Source: Candidatus Aramenus sulfurataquae
GTDB lineage: Archaea > Thermoproteota > Thermoprotei_A > Sulfolobales > Sulfolobaceae
Direction of reading: 5' to 3'
DNA: 64,000 bases
NCBI GenBank assembly: GCA_000565255.1
Contig: ASRH01000004.1
Coordinates: forward strand, 1 to 64,000
Shown piece after piece: positions 1-9,504 of this stretch (its first letter is position 1; each line of letters begins with the position of its first letter). The position numbers and the translations under genes are program-made. Below the pieces are notes generated by a model. The model saw nothing but the letters and a program-made list of their open reading frames with translations. It ran no database searches and was not told the origin of the DNA.

Positions 1-35
1 AAGCCCTGGATCCTTGGCCGCTAGACTACCCGGCT
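1..35 (-). tRNA. tRNA-Glu, 5' part only (cut by window edge)
   Basis: Read on the minus strand, the first 35 bases begin AGCCGGG TA GTCTAG and continue through a D arm ending AAGGAT and the 5' side of an anticodon stem (CAGGG CTT). This is the layout of archaeal tRNA-Glu and closely parallels the tRNA-Asp at 3932-4006. The anticodon lies outside the window, so Glu is inferred from similarity to Sulfolobales tRNA-Glu. The first pair of the acceptor stem cannot be checked, so the 5' end may be 34 or 35. Confidence 0.6.
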
Positions 36-376
36 AACATAATTATAGGGGCTAAGTGGCTAAAAATCTTTACTTCATGGAAGTTCCCCTTTCTAGTTCT
101 TTTGTCATTCCGATTACCCACAGAACAAAATCATTCCCTTAATAAGGTCATAAGTCTTCTATTGAATTATCTGTCTTCCTTCGACCCTTAATATCATAAC
201 ACGGAAAGTACAACAATCACAAGCTAGCAAGCCTTAACTTCCTTATTCTCATTAATAGGAAATAGAGGCTGGTTCTCTGTCGCTTTATAGAGGTTTCTTA
301 GGTAACTAGTTATTAATTTCGAGCTTAACGGCTTAAAATATAAGCTAAAAAAGTTTGTATCTAGATTATAATTTTC
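36..376. other. gene-free stretch upstream of the ATPase relic
   Basis: I see no credible coding frame or RNA gene here. An AT-rich box (TTAAAATATAAG, about 331-342) would place a transcription start near 364, just before the GTG of the broken ATPase gene at 377, so an old promoter is still visible. Confidence 0.5.
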
Positions 377-1732
377 GTGGTACAACGATTTATCGATAGA
401 GAGAGGGAGCTACAGTTCCTTGAAGAAAAGTACAGAGAAAATAAAGCCCAGCTGATTGTTCTATACGGAAGAAGAAGAGTTGGGAAAACAGAATTGGTTA
501 AGCAGTTCATCAAAGATAAAGAAGCAATATTCCACTTATCTACAAACGACGGGATACAGAATAACGTTAAGAGAATTAAGGAAGCGTTTGCCCGCCTCAC
601 CGGTAAAAACTACTTTATATCGCTAAACGTCTCCTTAGATGAGCTATTAATTTACTTCGGCGATGAGATCAGCAATAGAAGGGTTGTTCTAGCGATAGAC
701 GAGTTCCAGTATTTGACTGAAGCTGACAAAAGCGTCATCTCACAAGTGCAAAGGGCGTGGGACGAAAAACTAAGCTCAACCAGACTGTACTTACTGATCA
801 CAGGCTCTAGCGTGGGGATGATGGAGAACGAAGTATTGTCAAGTAGGTCACCGCTTTATGGAAGAAGGACAGGAATTTGGAAGTTGAGCAAATTGCCGTT
901 CCCCGCTCTCTCTAGTTTTTCCCCGGCAAGGACATAGAAGAGCTAATAAAGATCTGGAGCGTAGTTGACGGAATACCTTTTTGCATTCTTCAACTCGACC
1001 CTAGTCTCAGCATAGAGGAAAACATAAGAAGAAAAATAATGGAGTAAGGGAACGTACTATACGATGAACCTCTCTACCTTCTTAGGGAAGAATTTAAGGA
1101 GCAAAGGGTATACCTTAGCATATTAAGGGCCATTTCTAAAGGCTATAACACGATAAGCAAAATCTCAGAAGTAACAGGCTTAGATAAGGGTAACTTGATA
1201 AGCTATCTAGACAGACTGGAGGAGAACGAGATTGTGGAAAGGGTAATACCATATGGAAAGAAGAGAGGATGGTGGGAAAATTAAGGATAACTTCTTTGAT
1301 TTCTGGTTTAAGTTCGTGTACGAAAACATAAGCGACTTAGAGATTGATAGAGTTGAAGAGGTTATGGAAAGGATTAACTTGTGGCAGTATTTCTCTTTAA
1401 AGTCTGAGAAATTAATAAGGGAGCTAATAAAGGAAAAGCTGATCCCACTGCCGTTTAAATTTGAATATGTTGGCAAGTACTTACACAAGGGAGAGGAGGT
1501 GGACGTAATAGCTGAAGGAAAGGAAGCATTGTTTATGGCGGAAATTAAATGGTCGAATAACGTAGAGTGCAGACCTTTGATTAATAAGATGAGAAAAATT
1601 ATGAGCAAATTAAACGAAGAAGGTAAAAAGAACGAGTATTATGGAGTGATCGCTAAATCGTTCAAAGAATGCGACGCAGACGTGGCATTTGACATTAATA
1701 AGCTGTCTCAAGCGGTAATGAAACATAGTTAA
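377..1732 (+). pseudogene. broken archaeal ATPase with DUF234 C-terminus
   Basis: A GTG start opens a P-loop ATPase of the archaeal COG1672 family: RERELQFLEE at the start, Walker A GRRRVGKTE near residue 32, Walker B VVLAIDEFQ near residue 97 and ITGSS after it. After 560 bases the frame is lost at a T5C4 homopolymer (916-924); the next frame resumes at once with FFPGKDIEEL. That frame meets a TAA at 1045-1047, continues through an HTH-like stretch (NTISKISEVTGLDKGNL) and is lost again near 1270-1290, where the original frame resumes as the DUF234 domain ending at 1732. The result is two opposite one-base frameshifts plus one nonsense codon in one recognisable gene. Such ATPases are often found in mobile or toxin-like contexts. 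A sequencing error could explain one shift but hardly all three lesions. Confidence 0.85.
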
Positions 1733-1831
1733 GCTTACTCGAAACAGCGAAGAGCTAGCTACGCTAAGTTTGAAGCGCGTGAAGAGGAAAGCAAAGCACT
1801 TACGCAAGGCTGAAGTTAAATTGCGACAATT

Positions 1832-2245
1832 ACTGAAAAAGTAAAAGACCTAAGCTATCTAAAAAGGAGGACTGAAAACTTCAAGCAGCAAAAGAGTACT
1901 GGAAAGAGATGTGCTTCACGATATTACGAATGCAGGCTAACGAAGAATTTGCCAAATAGTAGAGTAAAGCTATTCACTAGATTGCGCAATCTGAACTAAT
2001 TAACCACAGATGTGCTCAAGCGTTTTGAACGTAAACAGCGAATCTCTAAGTTAAACACGTAATTAACAAGAAGAAGTATTAGCTTTCAAGTTTTCAATTA
2101 ACAAGACTATACTTGCGCTAGATTAAGGTAGTTAACATTCAGTTTCGAACACGTCCTTGCCCTGGAGGAGATAAAGGTTAGAAAGAATTCTTTGTGTTGA
2201 TAAAAGCTAGATAACTTCAAAGAACATTTACGCCGCAAGTTATAG
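1832..2245 (+). mobile_element. possible degenerate TnpB (IS200/IS605-type) remnant
   Basis: A single frame from 1832 to 2245 can be read through several stop codons. Its translation has a Lys/Arg-rich part with LKRFERKQRISKL, then FEHVLALEEIKVRKN, then KLDNFKEHLRRKL. Order and spacing recall the basic ERK region, the LEDL motif and the following helix of TnpB proteins. The similarity is by eye and weak, no terminal repeats were seen, and random basic sequence is a serious alternative. Together with its broken neighbours it suggests an old insertion site. Confidence 0.25.
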
Positions 2246-2264
2246 TGTTAACTAGAAAACGCCG

Positions 2265-3701
2265 TTAGAAAAGCTTCTCAATAAAGTTAACAACGTCGTC
2301 TATGCCGGTAGTTATTTGACTTGCGACGTTAGCTACTTGCTTTGCAACTGCATCAACGCCCTGGGCTATCATGTTGTCGGTAATCTCTGGGTTTGAAACT
2401 ATGTCGTAAGCTCCCTTAACGCCTTTCTTCCGTAACTTTTCTAACGGTTCTGAGGCAAATACTATCCGCGTCACCCAATTGTCAAAGATCTGCTCACTGA
2501 TTCCTTGGGAAACCGCAAACTTCTTCAGTTCAGCGTAGGTCCATTCCTTTGGAGGAGGGGTATATGAAAGTATGCTAACGCCGGGCTGCGCTAAAGTCAT
2601 TATATTGTCTATACTAACACTAGTTGGCTGAGTAATTACCTCTACGTTATTCACAAAGCCGTATAAGGCTAACTTATCGCACAATGCTGGGTTATCGCAA
2701 TTTGTAGCTGAGAATATTGGAGAACCTATTAACGAGTCCCCAATCTTTTCGAACGCTGTGCTTTTTATGCTACCGTTAGGCAATTGTATCAAAAGGTTAT
2801 ATGTCATGACATTTTCAGAATCTGCAAAACTTGGCCCTATTAAGAAGGGGGCTGTAATTCCAGAAGTTGGGATTCCAGGCAAAATTGCGGGAGTTGGAGC
2901 TAACGCGTATATACCAGAGGCATACTTGATAGAATTTCCCAAGGCTTTAGTGATTTCGTAGTGACTGTGTTGATCATAACGGTATGGCGGAATTCCTGCG
3001 ATAAGTGGAGCCCCAGCTATAGCCTCAAGCAATGAGGAATAATAATTATACACAGTCATAATATTTACTGCGCTTATTCCCATACAGTTCCTTATGGGCG
3101 GATTAGCTCTATATCTATCTATGTTGCTAGCTATTAGAGGTATTACGCCCAATTTTCCAGTGTAAGGTCACTGTTGCAGTAAAGTCCTGTAATACTTGGA
3201 CCCAAAACTAGTACCACCTTGGAAAACCTCTCACTTGCCAGTTTGAGAAGATATGAAATAGTCTGGTACTCCTCCAACGTAGTATAGGACATCCTTCAAT
3301 CCATCCCACGTTGGGGAGGGAACCTTAACCAGAATTCCGTGCCTAAAGAGTTTATTTATTAAGTCTCTTATACCGTCGAGTTTGCTCGATTGATGGTCAT
3401 TATAAGCCTGTTAATACCACTGATTTACTTGATTATACAAGTTCTGTACTATCCTATTAGGCACCAGAACTGCAGGAACGTATTCATATAATCTGTTATT
3501 CCTGTCTTCTTTATACCTGTTTACATCGCATCCTGCCTCCTGTGGAATTGGAAGGGCTTGCGTAGCAATGAGTATCTCTGGAATGAATTCTGCCGCAATT
3601 CTTAATATAGTTCCTATTAGATCGCCCATTTCTGTTGAACGCGAAAATTCACTTAATGCTTGTTCGAGTTCCCGTTCAATTTCCTATTGTTGCTGAGACA
3701 C
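2265..3701 (-). pseudogene. unrecognised protein gene with four in-frame stops and no frameshift
   Basis: One reading frame runs from a GTG at 3701 to the terminal stop at 2265 (479 codons), interrupted only by TAG (3684-3686), TAA (3411-3413), TGA (3231-3233) and TGA (3168-3170). All segments between stops look coding. The start is VSQQQ then EIERELEQAL, followed by a hydrophobic stretch (residues about 25-50), a Pro/Gly-rich middle, an APTPAILPGIPTSG segment, and an amphipathic C-terminus (VDAVAKQVANVASQI). Each stop could come from one C-to-T or G-to-A transition in CAG, CAA or TGG. I do not recognise the family. Its place beside tRNA-Asp and its composition would suit a viral or plasmid structural protein, but that is inference. 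Confidence 0.55.
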
Positions 3702-3930
3702 AAATATAAGTAGCTTTACTAGTTATTGGTTAATTATGTTGTTTGATTGTAGCGTGTAAAAACTATTTCACTAGATCGTGAGTTCCCAAAGACATTCAAT
3801 GAATGACCCGTGAAAGAAGGATAAAGTAGAATTCAGTGCTTAAGAGGCAAAACCGTTCAACTTCCTCAACTTACTTCTCTTTACATGCCCAGATCGCTTA
3901 CGACAAGTTTAAGAAACATAATAGGAATAG

Positions 3931-4006
<76 letters not shown>

Positions 4007-4139
4007 ATACTAATATTATTACAGTGGTTATTTAAAGTTTACTCACTGTTGTTACCCCTTCACTCTATTAAATCTTTCCTTCTACAACATCACGTCAAAT
4101 AGGCAATTGGATTTTCAATAAATAAGAATTTAAAAACAG

Positions 4140-4236
4140 CGCCGGGGGCGGGATTTGAACCCGCGCAGGGAAGACCCCCACTGGCTGACCGGCAGAGTCT
4201 CCAGGCCAGCCCCTTGGTCCGCTCGGGCACCCCGGC
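4140..4236 (-). tRNA. tRNA-Ser (GGA) with a 12-nt intron
   Basis: This is a class II tRNA with acceptor GCCGGGG/CCCCGGC and a long variable arm. The anticodon stem CTGGC/GCCAG closes around loop CTGGAGA only if 12 nt (4187-4198) are removed at the canonical position after nucleotide 37. The precursor forms a longer helix (GGCTGGCC with GGTCAGCC) suited to the archaeal splicing endonuclease. It starts 27 bp after the rps10 stop, so it is probably cotranscribed with rps10. Confidence 0.95.
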
Positions 4237-4263
4237 ACTATAACAAAAATATGAAAGGGACCT

Positions 4264-4572
4264 TTATATAAGTTCTATCTCAATGTAAACGTCTTCCGGA
4301 ACTCTGACCCTCATAAGTTGCCTCATAACTCTCTCATCAGCGGCTATGTCAATGACCCTCTTATGGATTGACATCTCCCACTTCTCCCACTTCTTCTTTC
4401 CTTCGCCGTGTGGCAGCTTCATCACCGGCACCTCCATTCTCTTTGTAGGTAAAGGTATTGGTCCCCTCATGCTTATTCCCGTCTTGTCTACTATCGCCTT
4501 GATCTGATTAACAACGTAGGTCAAATCGTTGACGTTTGTACTCCAAAGCCTTATTCTCGCTTTTGTAGGCAT
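4264..4572 (-). CDS. rps10: 30S ribosomal protein S10 (uS10)
   Basis: The 102-residue product has the usual archaeal length. It starts [11 protein letters not shown] and contains [31 protein letters not shown], split here as GPIPLPTKR then [13 protein letters not shown], the signature loop of uS10. It belongs to the small-subunit head. It lies 21 bp downstream of tuf on the same strand and precedes tRNA-Ser, the known crenarchaeal order rps7-tuf-rps10-tRNA-Ser. Confidence 0.98.
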   Translation of the reverse strand: MPTKARIRLWSTNVNDLTYVVNQIKAIVDKTGISMRGPIPLPTKRMEVPVMKLPHGEGKKKWEKWEMSIHKRVIDIAADERVMRQLMRVRVPEDVYIEIELI

Positions 4573-4593
4573 AAAAGGACACCGTAAAAAAAC

Positions 4594-5901
4594 TTACTTG
4601 ATCTCCACTTTTGCTGGCTTTACGTCTGTAATAACTCCTACTCCGACTGTCTTGCCCATGTCCCTCATAGCGAACCTGCCAAGCGGTGGGAACTCGTTGT
4701 ACTTCTCTACGCATAGTGGCTTAATGGGCTTAAACTTCACTATTGCAGTGTCACCTTGCTTGATGAACTGCGGATTCTTCTCAGCCTCCTTGCCCGTCTT
4801 GGGGTCGATCTTCGCTACTATCTCTGAAACCCTACACGCTATGCTAGCTGTGTGGACGTGTAGGACGGGGCTGTAGCCCACAGCTATGGCGGTTGGATGC
4901 CATATGACGATTATCCTGGCTGTGAACTCATCTGCCACTGTGGGTGGGTTAGTAACATGGCCTGCCACGTCTCCCCTCTTTATGTCTTTCTTCTCTACTC
5001 CCCTTACGTTGAACCCTATGTTGTCGCCTGGCTCTGCCTTGTCCAACTTAGTGTGATGAGTCTCAATAGACCTAACCTCTCCTACCTTCCCAGCTGGCAT
5101 GAATACTACTTTGTCACCTACCTTCAACACTCCGCTCTCTACCCTTCCCACTGGGACTGTACCTACGCCGGACTTGGAGTAGACCTCCTGGATGGGGATC
5201 CTCAAGGGCTTGTCTACTGGCTTCGGCGGGATCTGCAACGCGTCTAGGGCTTCTTCTAGGGTGGGCCCATTGTACCATGGCATGTTGCTTGATTTCTGGG
5301 TTACGTTCTCTCCGGTGATTGAGACAACTGGAATGAACTTTACCTTGCTCATGTCGAAGCCGAAGCTCTTCATGAACTTAGATACTACGTCGACTACCTC
5401 CTTAAACCTCTTCTCGTCGTATGGAGGCTCTGTGACGTCCATCTTGGTTACTGCCACTATGATCTGGTCAATACCCATTGTCCTGGCAAGAATTATGTGT
5501 TCCCTGGTCTGCCCTTCAGCGCTCATTCCGGCCTCGAACTCGCCCTTCCTAGCAGAGACCGCAAGTATGGCGGCGTCTGCTTGGCTAGCCCCTGTGATCA
5601 TGTTCTTCACGAAGTCCCTGTGCCCTGGAGCGTCAATGATCGTGAAGAAGTACTTCTTAGTCTCGAACCTCATGAAGGTCAAGTTAATGGTTACGCCCCT
5701 TTCCCTCTCCTCCTTTAGCCTGTCCAGCAAAAAGGCATACTTCTCTGACTCCTTCCCTAACTTCTTTGCAGCCTCCTCAGCTTCCTTGATGGTCTTCTCA
5801 TCTAAAAATCCTCTTTCCATTAGTAGTCTTCCGACTAAAGTGCTTTTACCGTGGTCTACGTGACCAATGACGATTAGGTTAAGGTGTGGCTTCTGAGACA
5901 T
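4594..5901 (-). CDS. tuf: elongation factor 1-alpha
   Basis: This 435-residue GTPase delivers aminoacyl-tRNA to the ribosome. G1 is GHVDHGKST near residue 13, switch I ends RERGVTINLTF, G3 is DAPGHRDFVKNM near residue 90, G4 is VTKMD near residue 151, and the two beta-barrel domains fill the rest. It ends KPAKVEIK. It has its own TATA-like TTTTATTAATC near 5943-5953, with a leader of about 20 nt and a GGGAAATG start region. rps7 lies upstream and rps10 downstream on the same strand. Confidence 0.99.
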   Translation of the reverse strand: MSQKPHLNLIVIGHVDHGKSTLVGRLLMERGFLDEKTIKEAEEAAKKLGKESEKYAFLLDRLKEERERGVTINLTFMRFETKKYFFTIIDAPGHRDFVKNMITGASQADAAILAVSARKGEFEAGMSAEGQTREHIILARTMGIDQIIVAVTKMDVTEPPYDEKRFKEVVDVVSKFMKSFGFDMSKVKFIPVVSITGENVTQKSSNMPWYNGPTLEEALDALQIPPKPVDKPLRIPIQEVYSKSGVGTVPVGRVESGVLKVGDKVVFMPAGKVGEVRSIETHHTKLDKAEPGDNIGFNVRGVEKKDIKRGDVAGHVTNPPTVADEFTARIIVIWHPTAIAVGYSPVLHVHTASIACRVSEIVAKIDPKTGKEAEKNPQFIKQGDTAIVKFKPIKPLCVEKYNEFPPLGRFAMRDMGKTVGVGVITDVKPAKVEIK

Positions 5902-5960
5902 TTCCCTTACACACTCCTCAACGCATTTTAGTGTGATAGGATTAATAAAAGTTTAGCTAT

Positions 5961-6542
5961 TTACCTTGAGCTTAAAGCTATCCTCTCTATCTCTTCTTTC
6001 TTTCTCAGTGCGTAGCTCTTAGTGTCCCCGGAGGCCGCGGCAATTATCTCCTCGGCCAGTGCCTCATCGATGGGCTTCGGGTTGTTAAATGAGGCCGACC
6101 CGGCTCCCTCGACTATGTGCCTCAAAGCCAAGTCCACCCTCCTTTGGGGGGAGACGTCGACTGCTACGTAGTAGACTATTCCGCCGTACATTATCCTGGT
6201 TACCTCTTCCCTGGGGGCTACGTTCTCTATTGCCCTCACAAGCACTTGGATTGGGTTCTGGCCTGTCCTGGCGTTTATTATCTCGAACGCGGCCTTTACA
6301 ATGTTGTACGCCAACATCTTCTTTCCCTTGTTCTTGCCAGGCCTCATCATCTCATTAATTAGCCTCTCCACTATACTAATCCTGGACTTGCCGAACCTCC
6401 TGTGCTCGTGCCTGCCTCCAGAGTGGGGTAAGTATACTGGCATCAACGAGATGTACTTCTTTAGGCTGGGGTCTCTGACTTCAACCTTAGTGTCCCATTC
6501 GCCAAATATCTTTACGTCCAGATTGCTTAGCTCGTTCTCCAT
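5961..6542 (-). CDS. rps7: 30S ribosomal protein S7 (uS7)
   Basis: The product is a 193-residue uS7 of the small-subunit head. It contains [21 protein letters not shown], here cut to [15 protein letters not shown], and [20 protein letters not shown], and ends [10 protein letters not shown] as in Sulfolobus. I chose the ATG at 6542: a TATATAA box (6574-6580, minus) places the start of transcription near 6551, between this ATG and an in-frame GTG at 6557. The promoter region is shared, back to back, with the DUF151 gene at 6626. Confidence 0.96.
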   Translation of the reverse strand: MENELSNLDVKIFGEWDTKVEVRDPSLKKYISLMPVYLPHSGGRHEHRRFGKSRISIVERLINEMMRPGKNKGKKMLAYNIVKAAFEIINARTGQNPIQVLVRAIENVAPREEVTRIMYGGIVYYVAVDVSPQRRVDLALRHIVEGAGSASFNNPKPIDEALAEEIIAAASGDTKSYALRKKEEIERIALSSR

Positions 6543-6625
6543 AATTGTTCTTGTCACTTAATACAAAAGGAGGTTATATATCTATTCATGTTCGTTTATT
6601 AGTTATTTTTGAGTATAATATATCA

Positions 6626-7081
6626 ATGTCTGAGCAGAGCGACTACATAAGGGTTAACAACGTGGACGCGTTCTTTTACCCCCTAAACGGGGTAACCGTC
6701 ATCGTGTGCTATCTAGAGGACGGCAGGGAGTTTAACCTGTTTTACGTGCCCGCGGAGATCGTGATGGCCATAAATAAGATCAAGAAGCAGAGCGAGGAGA
6801 GCATAAACCTAGATAAGAGGGAGACCATCTACGACATTCTCTCCTTTGTCCCAGAGATCTCTGAGGAACTGGCGAAGCGCATAAACAAGGTAGTCATAGA
6901 CGACATGATAGACACGGTTTACGTAGCTACAGTAGAGCTGAAGTTCGACGGTGTAATAATCCAGAAAAGGATGATACCTAGCCACGCCATATATCTAGCC
7001 TTGATTACCAACAAGCCAATATTTGTAAAAAGGAAGCTGGTAGAGGAGCAAGAAAGGGACAGAGAACAAGAGAGGAAATAA
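6626..7081 (+). CDS. DUF151 / bifunctional nuclease-domain protein
   Basis: From the ATG at 6626 the product has 151 residues. The second half (VYVATVELKFDG, then IPSHAIYLALITNKPIFVKRKLVEE) matches the DUF151 core, in which a short strand precedes a (P)SxAIxLALxxxxPIFV helix-strand motif. The C-terminus is charged and probably disordered. Members are linked to nuclease activity or stress responses, but the function in archaea is unknown. The gene sits on the opposite strand inside the ribosomal/RNAP block, converging on rps12 (10-bp gap) and divergent from rps7. The start fits a TATA near 6594-6600, giving a nearly leaderless mRNA. Confidence 0.7.
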   Translation: MSEQSDYIRVNNVDAFFYPLNGVTVIVCYLEDGREFNLFYVPAEIVMAINKIKKQSEESINLDKRETIYDILSFVPEISEELAKRINKVVIDDMIDTVYVATVELKFDGVIIQKRMIPSHAIYLALITNKPIFVKRKLVEEQERDREQERK

Positions 7082-7091
7082 TCCCTTCAGT

Positions 7092-7532
7092 TTACCTGAC
7101 TGGCTTAGTCTTCTTGCCCTTGTATAATGCGTCAAGAGATACGCCGTTCACCATTATTACCTTATACCTCACTCCTGGCAAGTCTCCCATTGACCTTCCT
7201 AGGGTACCTCCTATCCCCGCTATTACCACTTCATCGTGCTCGTCAACGAAGTTAACGCCACCGTCCCCTGGAACGAAGGCGGTCACTACCCTACCGTTCT
7301 TTACGAGCTGAACCCTCACGCACTTCCTCACAGCGGAGTTAGGCTGTCTGGACTCAATACCTACCTTCTCAAGCACAATACCCCTTGCCATTGGAGCACC
7401 TTCTAGCGGGTCGAACTTCTTTTTCAGTTGTAACATCCTTGTCTTGAAGGCCCTCTGGCTCCACCTGAACTTTAGCCTCTTGAGCTTTAACTTCCTAGCT
7501 GCAAACAAACCTTTCGGAGATTTACCCGGCAA
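7092..7532 (-). CDS. rps12: 30S ribosomal protein S12 (uS12)
   Basis: The 146-residue uS12 of the decoding centre starts from TTG (MPGKSPKG). It carries the conserved loop [14 protein letters not shown] near residue 83 and the [16 protein letters not shown] segment typical of the archaeal and eukaryotic form. It is the last gene of the rpoH-rpoB-rpoA1-rpoA2-rpl30e-nusA-rps12 run and lies 10 bp after nusA. Confidence 0.98.
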   Translation of the reverse strand: MPGKSPKGLFAARKLKLKRLKFRWSQRAFKTRMLQLKKKFDPLEGAPMARGIVLEKVGIESRQPNSAVRKCVRVQLVKNGRVVTAFVPGDGGVNFVDEHDEVVIAGIGGTLGRSMGDLPGVRYKVIMVNGVSLDALYKGKKTKPVR

Positions 7533-7542
7533 TTTTGCACCC

Positions 7543-7995
7543 CTAGACTATTACTACTGTGTCTATATCCATGTATCTTTTTAAAATTAATTTGGCCCTA
7601 ACTACGTTTTTGCCTCCTTTACCTATTGCCAAACCCTTGTCTTGGGGATCCACCGTTATGTAGACGGCCTTCTTTGAGTCGCTTTCCACTACCTTAACGC
7701 TCCTCACCCTCGCCGGCGCCATTAGGTTCTTCACCAGTTCCTCCAAGTTCTCACTGTAAGCAACTATCTCTATATCCTTGCCTATAATCTTCCTTAGCTT
7801 CTTTACGTTAACTCCGCCTTTACCTATCGCTATTCCCATAAACGTTGGGTCGACAAGAAAGATTATCCTGTTGTTTTCGTTGTCTATTATGCAGTCCTTT
7901 ACCGTTACTTTCGTTACGTCTTGGAACAAAGACATGTAATTCATTTCTTCTTGCGTGAGCTTTATTTCGGGCAAAAACACAACACCTCTTCTCAT
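7543..7995 (-). CDS. nusA: NusA-like transcription factor with two KH domains
   Basis: This short archaeal NusA (150 residues) lacks the bacterial N-terminal RNAP-binding domain and S1 domain. Two KH folds are marked by the loops [12 protein letters not shown] (about 57-68) and [12 protein letters not shown] (about 121-132). The first ATG overlaps the rpl30e stop as ATGA. A TTG nine codons in ([10 protein letters not shown]) may be the true start, because relatives begin MPEIKLT. It lies between rpl30e and rps12, consistent with a role in RNA binding during transcription. Confidence 0.95.
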   Translation of the reverse strand: MRRGVVFLPEIKLTQEEMNYMSLFQDVTKVTVKDCIIDNENNRIIFLVDPTFMGIAIGKGGVNVKKLRKIIGKDIEIVAYSENLEELVKNLMAPARVRSVKVVESDSKKAVYITVDPQDKGLAIGKGGKNVVRAKLILKRYMDIDTVVIV

Positions 7996-8315
7996 CCGGT
8001 CTGCTGTTGAGTTAACAGCTCAAGGATTCTGGAGTTACCAGGCTCCTCCACCCCGATCGTTGATATCATAAATGGCTTACCAACTAGAGTTCCTAGATCC
8101 CAACCACTTCCAGGGTACTTATAAAAAGGTATCCCTGAGACCTTGCAGTAGTGAACTATGTCGTCCATTATGTCGCCCCTCAGCGTCGACACCACGATCA
8201 CTGCTTTTAGCTTTCCCATTTTTAGTTTTTTCAAAGTTCTTCTGCTTCCGATTACTACTTTACCTGTCTTTAAAAGGTTTTTTATCTCGGATTCGACTGT
8301 TATATTTTGAGACAT
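7992..8315 (-). CDS. rpl30e: 50S ribosomal protein L30e (eL30)
   Basis: This is a 107-residue member of the L7Ae/L30e RNA-binding family. It contains [19 protein letters not shown] at the N-terminus, [10 protein letters not shown] in the centre and [21 protein letters not shown], the signature of archaeal L30e. It starts 4 bp after rpoA2 and overlaps nusA by 4 bp, so the operon is translationally coupled. Confidence 0.97.
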   Translation of the reverse strand: MSQNITVESEIKNLLKTGKVVIGSRRTLKKLKMGKLKAVIVVSTLRGDIMDDIVHYCKVSGIPFYKYPGSGWDLGTLVGKPFMISTIGVEEPGNSRILELLTQQQTG

Positions 8316-8319
8316 TTAA

Positions 8320-9504
<1,185 letters not shown>

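Noticed and set aside
916-924. Programmed frameshifting at the T5C4 run of the ATPase gene
   Set aside because: A nonsense codon and a second shift follow in the same gene, so programmed decoding would not rescue the protein.
2265-3701. Stop codon readthrough or recoding for the four-stop frame
   Set aside because: Three different stop codons, no selenocysteine or pyrrolysine genes in view, and broken genes next door make decay the simpler reading; kept only as a remote option in the finding.
5192-5863. Long antisense frame within tuf (and similar ones within rpoA2, psmB, gatB)
   Set aside because: They mirror the codon bias of the real gene on the other strand and have no ribosome site or family match.
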